Positions 40,969-49,417 of a DNA stretch of 64,000 nt are shown here, piece after piece. The notes beneath the pieces are model-generated. The model had not been told where the DNA came from. It saw nothing but the letters and a program-made list of their open reading frames with translations, and searched no databases. Every line of letters starts with the position of its first letter. The stretch's first letter is position 1. Source of the stretch: Maritalea sp049801075 (GTDB lineage Bacteria > Pseudomonadota > Alphaproteobacteria > Rhizobiales > Devosiaceae); NCBI RefSeq assembly GCF_049801075.1, contig NZ_JBNAGG010000004.1:124001-188000 (forward strand), in the 5' to 3' direction. Made by a program: the position numbers and the translations under genes.

Positions 40969-42045
40969 ATGTCTCAACCCACACCTGATTATTCATCCAC
41001 GGCTCCCGTTTTGGTGACGGGTGCGACAGGCTATCTGGCCGGATGGATTGTGCAACGCTTGTTGGAGGAAGGAAAAACTGTCCATGCGGCTGTTCGCGAT
41101 CCAAGAAACACGCAAAAACGTGCGCATCTTGATGAAATGGCGGCTGCGCTGCCCGGTGAAATCAAATATTTCAAAGCTGATTTGTTGGATGAAGGCAGTT
41201 TTGATGCAGCCATGGCAGGTTGTGATGTGGTGATGCATACGGCGTCTCCCTTCACGTCTAACATCACCGACCCTCAAAAAGAATTGGTGGATCCGGCAGT
41301 GCAGGGCACGCGCAACGTGTTGCAGTCTGCGAACCGTGTCGAAAGTGTAAAGCGGGTGGTGGTCACCAGTTCTTGCGCCTCAATTTATGGCGACGCGGTT
41401 GATGTGGCAAAGTCACCCGGCAATGTGTTGACGGAGGATGATTGGAACACCACGTCTCGGCTCGATCACCAGGCCTATTCCTATTCCAAAGTGGAAGCGG
41501 AGAAAGCAGCTTGGGAAATGGCCAATGCGCAAGATCGCTGGAAGTTGGTCACCATCAATCCTTCATTTATCCTAGGTCCGGGCACGGCGAAGTCTCAAAC
41601 GTCTGAGAGTTTTAATTTGGTCACGCAAGCGGGCGACGGCACCTTCCAGATGGGCGTACCGAAAATGGAAATTGGCATGGTGGATGTGCGTGATGTGGCG
41701 GAAGCTCATTTGCGTGCAGGCTATATTGCCGCCGCTGAGGGTCGCCATATTGTATCCACTGAAACTCATGATTTTCTTTATATCTGTCAGGTGCTGCGCA
41801 AAAAGTTTGGCGAGAAATATCCGTTTGCCAAGGGCTATTTGCCCAAATGGTTAGTGTGGTTGATTGGCCCAATGGCGAACAAATCGCTGACGCGGGAAAT
41901 GGTAGCGAAAAATGTCAATCATCCCTGGGCCGCGGACAATTCAAAATCCAAAAAGGAATTGGGATTAACCTATCACCCGATTGAGCCTGCGTTGGAAGCT
42001 ATGTTCCAGCAATTGCTGGATAATGGGGCGGTGGCCAAAAAGTAA
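40969..42045 (+). CDS. Extended SDR, NAD-dependent epimerase/dehydratase (aldehyde reductase-like)
   Basis: 358 residues from ATG 40969; GGAGA ends 6 bases before it, which favours this over ATG 40963. NAD(P) motif VTGATGYLAGWIVQRL (TGxxGxxG), VVVTSSCASIYG for the serine region and the catalytic YSYSKVEAEKAAW (YxxxK). It resembles dihydroflavonol reductase / methylglyoxal or aldehyde reductase-like proteins. Probably controlled by the divergent TetR regulator. Confidence 0.9.
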   Translation: MSQPTPDYSSTAPVLVTGATGYLAGWIVQRLLEEGKTVHAAVRDPRNTQKRAHLDEMAAALPGEIKYFKADLLDEGSFDAAMAGCDVVMHTASPFTSNITDPQKELVDPAVQGTRNVLQSANRVESVKRVVVTSSCASIYGDAVDVAKSPGNVLTEDDWNTTSRLDHQAYSYSKVEAEKAAWEMANAQDRWKLVTINPSFILGPGTAKSQTSESFNLVTQAGDGTFQMGVPKMEIGMVDVRDVAEAHLRAGYIAAAEGRHIVSTETHDFLYICQVLRKKFGEKYPFAKGYLPKWLVWLIGPMANKSLTREMVAKNVNHPWAADNSKSKKELGLTYHPIEPALEAMFQQLLDNGAVAKK

Positions 42046-42127
42046 TGTCAATCGCCAGTGTAAGGTTGCTGGCGAGGCGATCCAGAAGTGCCTATACTGT
42101 TAGCGCAACCGGAAGGGGGCGCTAACG

Positions 42128-42916
42128 ATGGCGCAAATTGCAGTATTTTTGGCGATCACATGGGCATGGAGCTGGGGCCTTTGGTGGCCCTATGTGATTT
42201 ATCTTCAAAACAAATCGTTGCCCTTTGGACTAGGTGGCTTTTTTGAAGTGGCGCACCAGTGGGCCGCGTGGGGCCCATTTATTGCAGCCCTCATCACGGC
42301 CCTGATTTTTACGGGCGGAGATGGCCTAAAGGCGCTGTTGGCGCGCGGCGTCAAAACAAAATTTGCGGCTAAATATTATCTGATCATCATTTTGATCTTC
42401 CCGCTTTTGATTGGCGGGGCGTTTTTTGCCGCCAGATTGATGGGGCAAGACATTGCTTGGGGCGAAGCATGGGATGCGCCATTGGTTTTGCCTATCGCGT
42501 TTCTGTTTATTCTATTTCTCGGCGGGCCGTTGCAGGAGGAGTTCGGCTGGCGGGGTATTCTGCTGCCTCGACTTTTGGACCGCAAGGGGCCGGAATTTGC
42601 CAGCCTATTGATCGGCTTGGTTTGGGGTTTGTGGCATCTGCCGCTGTTTTTTATCCCCACCCAAACCTATTATTATGAGCGGCCAATCTGGGGTTTGGTG
42701 TTGTCGACGAGTTTGATTTCGTTTTTCTTCACTTGGCTCTATAAACGCACAGACGGTTCAATCTGGGCGATGCTGCTTTTGCACACCATGTATAATTTCA
42801 CCCATTATGTGTTCCCCACCTTGCAAAATGATTTGGCTGCGACGCTTTTGTGGCCATTGCAGCTTTTTGTGGTGGCATTGATTATTTGGGATTGGCGGCG
42901 TGAACGCGAATTTTGA
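42128..42916 (+). CDS. CPBP (CAAX/bacteriocin-processing) family intramembrane protease
   Basis: 262 residues with about seven hydrophobic helices. The glutamate pair motif PLQEEFGWRGILLPRLL (near residue 140), GLVWGLWHLPLFF (histidine) and SIWAMLLLHTMYNFTHYV (third motif) complete the CPBP metal site. Family members are intramembrane proteases, some processing prenylated proteins or conferring bacteriocin immunity; no such partner is visible here. Single gene, with AAGGGGGCG before the ATG. Confidence 0.92.
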   Translation: MAQIAVFLAITWAWSWGLWWPYVIYLQNKSLPFGLGGFFEVAHQWAAWGPFIAALITALIFTGGDGLKALLARGVKTKFAAKYYLIIILIFPLLIGGAFFAARLMGQDIAWGEAWDAPLVLPIAFLFILFLGGPLQEEFGWRGILLPRLLDRKGPEFASLLIGLVWGLWHLPLFFIPTQTYYYERPIWGLVLSTSLISFFFTWLYKRTDGSIWAMLLLHTMYNFTHYVFPTLQNDLAATLLWPLQLFVVALIIWDWRREREF

Positions 42917-42998
42917 GCGGAGAGGCTTTATTTTCCCCGCGCCACGCCATATAAGGATCGCAAAATCATCAAAAGATTAGAAGGATGTCCGTAAGACC

Positions 42999-43748
42999 AT
43001 GGCAGGCCATTCAAAATTTAAGAACATTATGCACCGTAAGGGCCGTCAGGATAAGGCGCGCTCTAAGCAGTTTTCAAAGCTGTCGAAAGAAATCACTGTT
43101 GCAGCTAAAAGCGGCATGCCTGATCCAGACATGAACCCGCGTTTGCGCTTGGCAGTGAACAACGCCAAATCTCAATCCATGCCGAAAGACAATATTGAGC
43201 GTGCGATTAAGAAAGCGACCGGTGGCGATGCGGAAACTTATGATGAAATCCGCTATGAAGGCTATGGCCCGGGCGGCGTGGCGATCATCGTGGAAGCACT
43301 GACTGATAACCGCAATCGTTCAGCCGCGAATGTGCGCGCAATCTTTTCTAAAAATGGCGGTGCGTTGGGCGAAACTGGCTCTGTTGGCTTTATGTTCGAC
43401 CGCGTGGGCGAAATCACATATCCGGCTGAAATTGGCGATGCTGACAAAGTGATGGACGCCGCGATTGAAGCGGGCGCCGATGATGTGGAATCAAGCGAAG
43501 ATGGCCACATTATCTATTGTGTGTTTGAAGATCTCAATGATGTGTCTTCTGCGCTGGAAGCCAGCTTGGGCGAACCTAAATCGGTGAACCCGATTTGGAA
43601 GCCGCAAAACCTGACACCAGTGGATGCCGAAAAGGGTGCGACATTATTTAAGTTGATGGATGCGCTAGAAGATGATGATGATGTTCAGAACGTTTATGTC
43701 AATTACGACATGTCTGATGAAGACATGGCAAAATTGTCTGAAGAATAG
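42999..43748 (+). CDS. yebC: YebC/PmpR family regulatory protein
   Basis: 249 residues. Diagnostic start MAGHSKFKNIMHRKGRQDKARSKQFSKLSKEI and the acidic central domain with YDEIRYEGYGPGGVAIIVEALTDNRNRSAANVR. YebC proteins have been described as transcriptional regulators and, more recently, as translation factors. Conserved neighbour upstream of ruvCAB; here a copper-related pair lies between. Confidence 0.97.
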   Translation: MAGHSKFKNIMHRKGRQDKARSKQFSKLSKEITVAAKSGMPDPDMNPRLRLAVNNAKSQSMPKDNIERAIKKATGGDAETYDEIRYEGYGPGGVAIIVEALTDNRNRSAANVRAIFSKNGGALGETGSVGFMFDRVGEITYPAEIGDADKVMDAAIEAGADDVESSEDGHIIYCVFEDLNDVSSALEASLGEPKSVNPIWKPQNLTPVDAEKGATLFKLMDALEDDDDVQNVYVNYDMSDEDMAKLSEE

Positions 43749-43773
43749 CTGACACCATCATAAAGGGCGAACG

Positions 43774-44178
43774 ATGCTTCGTCGTGTTTTTGAAATAGCC
43801 AAGCAATTGCTGCCGCGCTTTGATCGTAAAGAGCGCAGCGTTGCCTTGGCTATTTTTTTGCTGTTGCAGGCCATGTTGCCCAGCTATGCAGCGGCGCTTT
43901 CTTCGCTCAATGGTCAAGATGGCCTCATTCTTTGCACTACCCATGGCCTGATTGAAATTCAGGATGAAACTGTGCCTGCGGGTGCAGAGGGAGATGGTGG
44001 CCTTTGCGTGATGGCGCAGGTGGCTGGGTTTGTGCTTGCGGACATTTCTACCGCTCCCGTTCTTCAGTTTGCGATTCCTCAAAGTCGCGGTGCTAATAGC
44101 CTTTATTCTCAACCTCAAGTCGGGCGACTCGATCTGTTCGAGCCGCAAGCGCAAAGGGCGCCGCCCGTTTCGATTTGA
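43774..44178 (+). CDS. Small DUF2946-like membrane or exported protein
   Basis: 134 residues, not firmly assigned. A basic N terminus with a hydrophobic stretch (VALAIFLLLQAMLPSYAAALSS, about 23-44) is followed by GQDGLILCTTHGL (C54, H57) and a second cysteine in GGLCVMAQ (C78). The order, hydrophobic P(S)YA segment then LCTTHG, resembles DUF2946 proteins of copper operons. It lies 42 bp before the YcnI-PCu(A)C fusion gene and is probably in the same operon, suggesting a role in copper handling. Confidence 0.65.
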   Translation: MLRRVFEIAKQLLPRFDRKERSVALAIFLLLQAMLPSYAAALSSLNGQDGLILCTTHGLIEIQDETVPAGAEGDGGLCVMAQVAGFVLADISTAPVLQFAIPQSRGANSLYSQPQVGRLDLFEPQAQRAPPVSI

Positions 44179-44220
44179 ATTCGACCAACAAATTCAAATC
44201 AAATCTATGAGGATAGAATT

Positions 44221-45207
44221 ATGAACACAGCGAAATTTTTCGCGGCCCCTGCTGTTGCCGCACTTTCAATTGCCCTTTTTTCAGGGAATGCCCTTGCTCA
44301 CGCCACTTTGGAAACTGGTGTTGCCCAGCCAGATAGTTACTACAAAGCCGTAGTGCGCGTGCCCCATGGTTGTGATGGCATGGCCACCAACAAGCTGGTG
44401 GTTGAGTTGCCTGAAGGTTTTTACAACGCAAAACCCATGTCTCACCATGGCTTCGCGTTGAGTGTTGAAAAGGGTGCTTATGAAAAAATGTTCACGTCAC
44501 ACGGCAAAGACTATAGCGAGGGCGTGAAGCGCGTTATTTGGGATGGCGGCGTCGTTGAAGACTGGGCCTATGATGAGTTTGTTATCCGCGGTAAAATTGC
44601 CAATGTGGCAGCGGGTGACACGCTATATTTCAAAGCGACCCAGTATTGCGGTGATGCGGCGAGTGTGGCGTGGGATCAAATTCCTGTTGCAGGCGAAGAT
44701 CGGCCAGCGCATCCAGCACTTGCCTTGAAAATTGAAGGCGGTGCTGATGTTGCCGACGCTCATGCCGGGCACGATATGTCAAAAGATAAAATGGCTGAAA
44801 TGGTCATGGCTGGCGACATTAAGATTGAAAAAGCCTGGACACGTGCAACACCCAATGGGGCGAAAGCGGGCGGCGCATTTTTACTTGTCACCAATATGGG
44901 AGACAATGCGGATCGGTTGATCGCAGCCTCTTCCGATGTGGCGGCGAAAGTTGAAATTCATGAAATGAGCATGAAGGACGGCGTGATGAAAATGCAGCAG
45001 CTTGAAGCGGGTTTGGAGATTGCGCCTGGGGCATCTGTTGAGTTGAAGCCCGGCGGCTTCCACATCATGATGATGGGCCTAAACAAAACCATCGCTGAAG
45101 GCGACATGGTGCACATCACTTTGGAGTTTGAGAAAACTGGCAAAGTGGATGTGATGTTCCCCGCTGCTCCTTTGGGCGCGCCATCTATGGATCATTCGAA
45201 GCACTAA
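44221..45207 (+). CDS. YcnI (DUF1775)-PCu(A)C (DUF461) fusion, periplasmic copper-binding protein
   Basis: 328 residues. Signal peptide ends ALA/H at residue 26, leaving His27 as mature N terminus (HATLETGVAQ), the copper-brace position of YcnI. The YcnI domain spans ~27-170. A His/Met-rich linker DAHAGHDMSKDKMAEMVM follows, then a PCu(A)C domain (~195-318) with HEMSMKDGVMKM and HIMMMGL, the Cu(I) ligands. The tail ends DHSKH. PCu(A)C delivers copper to cytochrome oxidase. The two domains are often separate neighbours, so the fusion would put two copper sites in one chain. Confidence 0.92.
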   Translation: MNTAKFFAAPAVAALSIALFSGNALAHATLETGVAQPDSYYKAVVRVPHGCDGMATNKLVVELPEGFYNAKPMSHHGFALSVEKGAYEKMFTSHGKDYSEGVKRVIWDGGVVEDWAYDEFVIRGKIANVAAGDTLYFKATQYCGDAASVAWDQIPVAGEDRPAHPALALKIEGGADVADAHAGHDMSKDKMAEMVMAGDIKIEKAWTRATPNGAKAGGAFLLVTNMGDNADRLIAASSDVAAKVEIHEMSMKDGVMKMQQLEAGLEIAPGASVELKPGGFHIMMMGLNKTIAEGDMVHITLEFEKTGKVDVMFPAAPLGAPSMDHSKH

Positions 45208-45329
45208 ATCCTGCACAAGTCGGTGCAATTGCTTTCAACTGACTTGCGTACAGAACAAGAACATGTTCAAACTGAAGCGGCGTGCACATTGGGTGTGCGC
45301 CGTTTTTTGATTCACGAAATGGGGCGGCG

Positions 45330-45839
45330 GTGAGCGCACATTCAATTCGAATATTGGGACTGGACCCGGGATTGCGCAATACCGGTTGGGGCGTGATTGA
45401 TACCGAGGGAAATCGGCTCAAATTTGTCGCGTCCGGCACCATTAAACCGCCCACCGATGAAGAGCTTAGTGAGCGGCTTCTCTGCTTACATGATGAAATC
45501 AAAAAGCTGATTGAAGAATATCGACCAGATGAAGCAGCGGTTGAAGAAACCTTTGTGAATGCGGGGCCGCGCTCGGCCCTTTTGCTAGGGCAGGCGCGCG
45601 GTGTTTGCTTGTTGGCGCCCGCCTCATGCGGGTTGCGCGTGGGCGAATATGCGGCGAATGCGGTGAAAAAGTCAGTTGTGGGCGCAGGCCACGCGGACAA
45701 GAAACAAATTCAAATGATGATTAAGGTGTTGATGCCCACTGCTAAATTTAAAAACGCAGATGCGGCGGATGCGCTGGCGATTGCGGTGGCGCATGCGCAT
45801 CACCGTCCCGCGCTCAATCGGAGAGAGGCAAGTCTATGA
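45330..45839 (+). CDS. ruvC: Holliday junction endonuclease RuvC
   Basis: 169 residues from GTG 45330, chosen because it places the family start right before IRILGLDPGLRNTGWG; the frame from 45282 adds an unmatched 16 residues. Catalytic acids D12, E72 (VEETF), D144 and D147 (ADAADALAIA) are in place. RuvC resolves Holliday junctions. It overlaps ruvA by 4 bp (ATGA). Confidence 0.95.
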   Translation: MSAHSIRILGLDPGLRNTGWGVIDTEGNRLKFVASGTIKPPTDEELSERLLCLHDEIKKLIEEYRPDEAAVEETFVNAGPRSALLLGQARGVCLLAPASCGLRVGEYAANAVKKSVVGAGHADKKQIQMMIKVLMPTAKFKNADAADALAIAVAHAHHRPALNRREASL

Positions 45840-46453
45840 TCGGGAAGCTAAAAGGCTTGGTGGAAGGCATTTCAGACGACAAGGCGCTGATAGATGTAAA
45901 CGGCGTTTGTTATGAAACCCATTGCTCTGGGCGCACATTGACAGCCATGCCAGCCAAAGGCGAAGCGGTGTCGCTGTTCATCGAGACTTATGTTCGCGAA
46001 GATCAGCTCAAATTGTTCGGCTTTATCTCTGAAAGTGAGAAGCAATGGTTTTTGTTGTTGATGACTGTGCAGGGCGTTGGCGCAAAAGTGGCATTGGCAA
46101 TTTTGTCCACTCTATCTGCTTCTGAATTGTCATCGTCCATCGCCTTGCAAGATAAGGCCATGGTGGGCCGCGCACCCGGTGTTGGCCCCAAAGTGGCGCA
46201 ACGTATTGTGTCTGAGCTTAAAGGCAAAGCGCCCGTTGGTGGCGTCATTGATGCGGGTGTTCAAGGTTTGCAAGAAGCGTTGGGCGAAGGTGTTGCGTCA
46301 GGCAATGTGGCTGACGCGGTTTCTGCGCTCACCAATTTGGGTTATGCGCAGGCGCAGGCTAGCGCTGCCGTGGCGCGTATCGTGGCGAAAGAAGGCGACG
46401 GTGTGGAAACCGAAAAGCTGATCCGCATGGGGCTAAAGGAATTGAGTTCCTAA
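45836..46453 (+). CDS. ruvA: Holliday junction branch migration protein RuvA
   Basis: 205 residues. Starts MIGKLKGLVEGISDDKALIDVNGVCYE; helix-hairpin-helix segments LLMTVQGVGAKVALAILS and GVGPKVAQRIVSELKGK, and a C-terminal domain III (VADAVSALTNLGYAQAQASAAVARI) that contacts RuvB. The stop abuts the ATG of an unknown membrane gene rather than ruvB. Confidence 0.97.
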   Translation: MIGKLKGLVEGISDDKALIDVNGVCYETHCSGRTLTAMPAKGEAVSLFIETYVREDQLKLFGFISESEKQWFLLLMTVQGVGAKVALAILSTLSASELSSSIALQDKAMVGRAPGVGPKVAQRIVSELKGKAPVGGVIDAGVQGLQEALGEGVASGNVADAVSALTNLGYAQAQASAAVARIVAKEGDGVETEKLIRMGLKELSS

Positions 46454-46972
46454 ATGACAGATCAAGCGCAACAAAATGCTGGCAATTTGGGCAAGCATCC
46501 GCATGCATTTGCTTGGGTGAGTATGCTCGCGGGGCCTTCATTTTCAGCATTTTTAATGATGATGTTGTTTAATGGGAGCGCGTTGAGCCAATTGTTGCGC
46601 GAGCCAAGCTGGTTTTATTTTTCCTTAGCTTTTTATCAGCCCACACTTATCTCGTTGGCTTTGGGCGCATGTGCCCTACCTGTAAGTGGCTTCTTTTTGT
46701 GGCGGCTGCTCAAAAACCTCCCGACATTTGAAACGTTCCCCGGCCAGTTTTTTGTGCTAAACGCCACCATGGCTGGTGCCATTTTTGGTTTTCTCCTTTC
46801 GGTGATGATCAATTTTGGTTTCGAGCTGTTTTCGTCTAAGCCAGATATTGCATCCATCAGGGGGGAAATGTTTATTTCGGTGGTGATCAGCACAATCATG
46901 GGGGCGATGTTGAGTTTTGTTGCCAGTCATATTTGTCTAGCAATGGGCCGACTGGCGAAATGGATTAACTAG
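46454..46972 (+). CDS. Unknown four-helix membrane protein inserted between ruvA and ruvB
   Basis: 172 residues, family not recognised. Four hydrophobic helices at about 22-42, 52-80, 97-118 and 138-165, with a hydrophilic N terminus and short loops. No catalytic motif. The ATG directly follows the ruvA stop and the gene ends 2 bp before the ruvB start, so it is embedded in the ruvCAB operon and must be co-expressed. In most genomes ruvA and ruvB are adjacent. Confidence 0.82.
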   Translation: MTDQAQQNAGNLGKHPHAFAWVSMLAGPSFSAFLMMMLFNGSALSQLLREPSWFYFSLAFYQPTLISLALGACALPVSGFFLWRLLKNLPTFETFPGQFFVLNATMAGAIFGFLLSVMINFGFELFSSKPDIASIRGEMFISVVISTIMGAMLSFVASHICLAMGRLAKWIN

Positions 46973-46974
46973 AT

Positions 46975-48018
46975 ATGACTGATATTACAGACAGCACAGC
47001 AGGCCGCGATGGTGAGCTTGACGTGAGTTTGCGGCCCTCCCTGTTCGACGACTTTGTTGGGCAGGAAAAGGCGCGTGAGAATTTGCAGGTGTTTATCGAT
47101 GCCGCCAAAAAGCGCGGGACTGCGCTGGACCATGTGTTGTTTGTTGGCCCGCCAGGATTGGGCAAAACCACGTTAGCGCAGATTGTGGCGAAGGAATTGG
47201 GCGTTGGCTTTCGTGCGACGTCCGGCCCGGTAATTTCCAAAGCTGGGGATTTGGCGGCATTGCTCACCAATCTGGAAGAGCGCGATGTGTTGTTTATTGA
47301 TGAAATCCACCGCCTCAATCCGCAGGTGGAGGAAGTTCTCTATCCAGCTATGGAAGATTTCCAGCTCGACTTGATTATTGGCGAAGGTCCAGCGGCGCGT
47401 TCGGTGCGCATTGATTTGGCAAAGTTTACCTTGGTGGCGGCGACGACGCGGGCGGGGCTGTTGACCACGCCCTTGCGCGACCGATTTGGCATCCCGGTAC
47501 GGTTGCAATTCTACACGCCAGGAGAGCTTGTGAAAATTGTGCGGCGCGGCGCACGACTTTTGGGCGTTGGCATGAGCGAAGATGGGGCGATGGAAATTGC
47601 CCGCCGTTCGCGCGGTACACCGCGGATTGCCGGGCGATTGTTGCGCCGCGTGGCCGATTTTGCGCAGGTTGATGATGTTGAAACCATCAATGCGGCGATT
47701 GCCGACAAGGCATTAGGGCGTCTCGATGTTGATGGCCGTGGGCTGGATCAGTTGGATCGGCGCTATTTGGGCACGATTGCCACCAATTATGGCGGCGGCC
47801 CTGTGGGCATTGAAACAATTGCGGCCGCGCTTTCCGAGCCGCGAGATGCCGTGGAAGAGATTGTGGAGCCCTATTTGATTCAGCAAGGCTTTATTCAACG
47901 CACACCGCGTGGGCGGATGCTCACCGCTCATGCCTTTCAACACTTGAATATGGGCGTGCCGCAAGGATTTATCGGCGTTCAGGCTAGCTTATTTGAAGAA
48001 GAAAAGGGCGAGGACTAA
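46975..48018 (+). CDS. ruvB: Holliday junction DNA helicase RuvB
   Basis: 347 residues. Walker A GPPGLGKTTLAQ (K64), Walker B LFIDEIHRL, sensor AATTRAGLLTTPLRDRFG and the winged-helix end RTPRGRMLTAHAF. RuvB hexamers drive branch migration with RuvA. A weak hairpin GGGCGA / TCGCCC overlaps the stop (48006-48026). Confidence 0.97.
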   Translation: MTDITDSTAGRDGELDVSLRPSLFDDFVGQEKARENLQVFIDAAKKRGTALDHVLFVGPPGLGKTTLAQIVAKELGVGFRATSGPVISKAGDLAALLTNLEERDVLFIDEIHRLNPQVEEVLYPAMEDFQLDLIIGEGPAARSVRIDLAKFTLVAATTRAGLLTTPLRDRFGIPVRLQFYTPGELVKIVRRGARLLGVGMSEDGAMEIARRSRGTPRIAGRLLRRVADFAQVDDVETINAAIADKALGRLDVDGRGLDQLDRRYLGTIATNYGGGPVGIETIAAALSEPRDAVEEIVEPYLIQQGFIQRTPRGRMLTAHAFQHLNMGVPQGFIGVQASLFEEEKGED

Positions 48019-48085
48019 GTTCGCCCTATTGGTGCCTGATTGTTTGCGATGATGGGCCACCCGGAAAACGCAATTGGATGCCCCT

Positions 48086-48898
48086 ATGGTTCGCCTGCAT
48101 GTAAAGCACGATCAATTAAAGCCTAAAGACTGGCCGAATAATTTTCGGCTTCGTATCGTTGCTTTGGCAGATATACATGCGTGCACCACTTGGATGACTG
48201 TGCCGCGTATTGATAAAATTGTGGCGCGTGCCAATGCGCTTAAGCCAGACATTGTGGTGCTGTTGGGCGATTACCTTTCTGGCATGCATTTAATGTTTAA
48301 AAGCTTGCCGAATAATGATTGGGCAGCCTCTTTGGCTCAGTTGCGCGCGCCTTTGGGTGTGCACGCGGTTTTAGGCAATCATGATTGGTGGGAGGATTTG
48401 CAGGCACAAGCCCGGCGCGGCGGTCCCACTATGGCAGGTGATGCGCTCGAAGAGGTGGGCATCAAGCTTTACAGTAATGACGCGTCTCGGTTCGAAAAGG
48501 ATGGACACGGCTTTTGGCTTGCTGGGCTTGAGAGCCAGTTGGCGTTGCTGTCCAATCGCCGCATCCCGAGACGTGGCGTTGTTGGGTTAGATGATCTGGA
48601 CGGCACGCTTGAGCAAGTCACATCTGATGAACCGGTGATATTGATGGCGCATGAACCAGATATCTTCCCGAAGGTGCCTGATCGAGTTGCGGTGACGTTG
48701 AGTGGTCATACCCATGGCGGGCAGGTGCGCGTGCGTGACCGCGCACCAGTTGTTCCGTCCCGTTATGGCGATCAATATGCCTATGGGCACGTGATCGAAG
48801 ATGATCGGCATTTGATTGTTTCTGGTGGCTTGGGCTATTCGGTTTTGCCGTTGCGCTTTGGTGTGCCGCCTGAAATAAATCTGATTGAGATTGGCTAG
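48086..48898 (+). CDS. Calcineurin-like metallophosphoesterase (YkuE-like)
   Basis: 270 residues from ATG 48086; TTG 48074 would add four. Five metal motifs are seen: ALADIHA, VLLGDYLSG, VLGNHDWW, LMAHEPD and LSGHTHGGQVR. It resembles YkuE-like enzymes but lacks their usual N-terminal membrane anchor or Tat signal, and an in-frame stop at 48050 excludes a longer start, so it should be cytoplasmic. Substrate unknown; some relatives hydrolyse UDP-2,3-diacylglucosamine. Confidence 0.88.
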   Translation: MVRLHVKHDQLKPKDWPNNFRLRIVALADIHACTTWMTVPRIDKIVARANALKPDIVVLLGDYLSGMHLMFKSLPNNDWAASLAQLRAPLGVHAVLGNHDWWEDLQAQARRGGPTMAGDALEEVGIKLYSNDASRFEKDGHGFWLAGLESQLALLSNRRIPRRGVVGLDDLDGTLEQVTSDEPVILMAHEPDIFPKVPDRVAVTLSGHTHGGQVRVRDRAPVVPSRYGDQYAYGHVIEDDRHLIVSGGLGYSVLPLRFGVPPEINLIEIG

Positions 48899-48925
48899 AT
48901 AAGATTCGCATGCCCGGAGGGACAA

Positions 48926-49414
48926 ATGAGCAATTTAACATTTGATGAGGGCAATGAGCGGGTCAATGTTCGTTGCGCGGGCATCATTTTGCACGAAAAC
49001 CATGTGCTGGTTGTGCGTGAAGATGATGATGATTTTGTCTGTTTACCCGGTGGTCGTGTGCAGCGCGGCGAAAGCTCATTGGATGCCATCCACCGCGAGA
49101 TGGACGAAGAACTGAACGCGCAAATCGAAAGGCCGCAGTTGCGTTATATGCTGGAAAATTTCTTTTGGCGTTATGGCAAACGGTTTCATGAATTTGCTTT
49201 CTATTATGAGGTGGCCAAGCCGCTTCATGTGCCCTTCAAACCTGGCGTGTGCATCACAGGTGAAGATGATGGCAAAGTTCTGAGTTTTGAATGGGCGCAA
49301 GCAACGCCTGATGCGCTCGCAGAAATCAATCTTCATCCATTTGCCATGCGGACACGGGTGGCAGAATTGCCGCAAAGCTTTGTGCATGAATGCGTGGTCG
49401 ACCCGGATTATTGA
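48926..49414 (+). CDS. NUDIX hydrolase, first of a tandem pair
   Basis: 162 residues. Nudix box at about residues 42-64, LPGGRVQRGESSLDAIHREM followed by DEEL, matching GX5EX7REUXEEXGU except for the final glycine. Metal acids E58, E61 and E62 are present. Its substrate is a nucleoside-diphosphate derivative of unknown identity. It is clearly homologous to the next gene (shared NVR, HxNHxL and FHEFAFYYEVAxP/YHELAFYYVADRP stretches), so the two arose by tandem duplication. ATG 48926 is preceded by CGGAGGG. Confidence 0.9.
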   Translation: MSNLTFDEGNERVNVRCAGIILHENHVLVVREDDDDFVCLPGGRVQRGESSLDAIHREMDEELNAQIERPQLRYMLENFFWRYGKRFHEFAFYYEVAKPLHVPFKPGVCITGEDDGKVLSFEWAQATPDALAEINLHPFAMRTRVAELPQSFVHECVVDPDY

Positions 49415-49417
49415 ATC

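Noticed and set aside
45253..45268. GAAC/GAAC/GTTC repeats upstream of ruvC as an SOS (LexA) box
   Set aside because: The alphaproteobacterial LexA box is GTTC-N7-GTTC (or its complement); here the spacings are 2 bases and the match fails, although GAACATGTTC is a palindrome.
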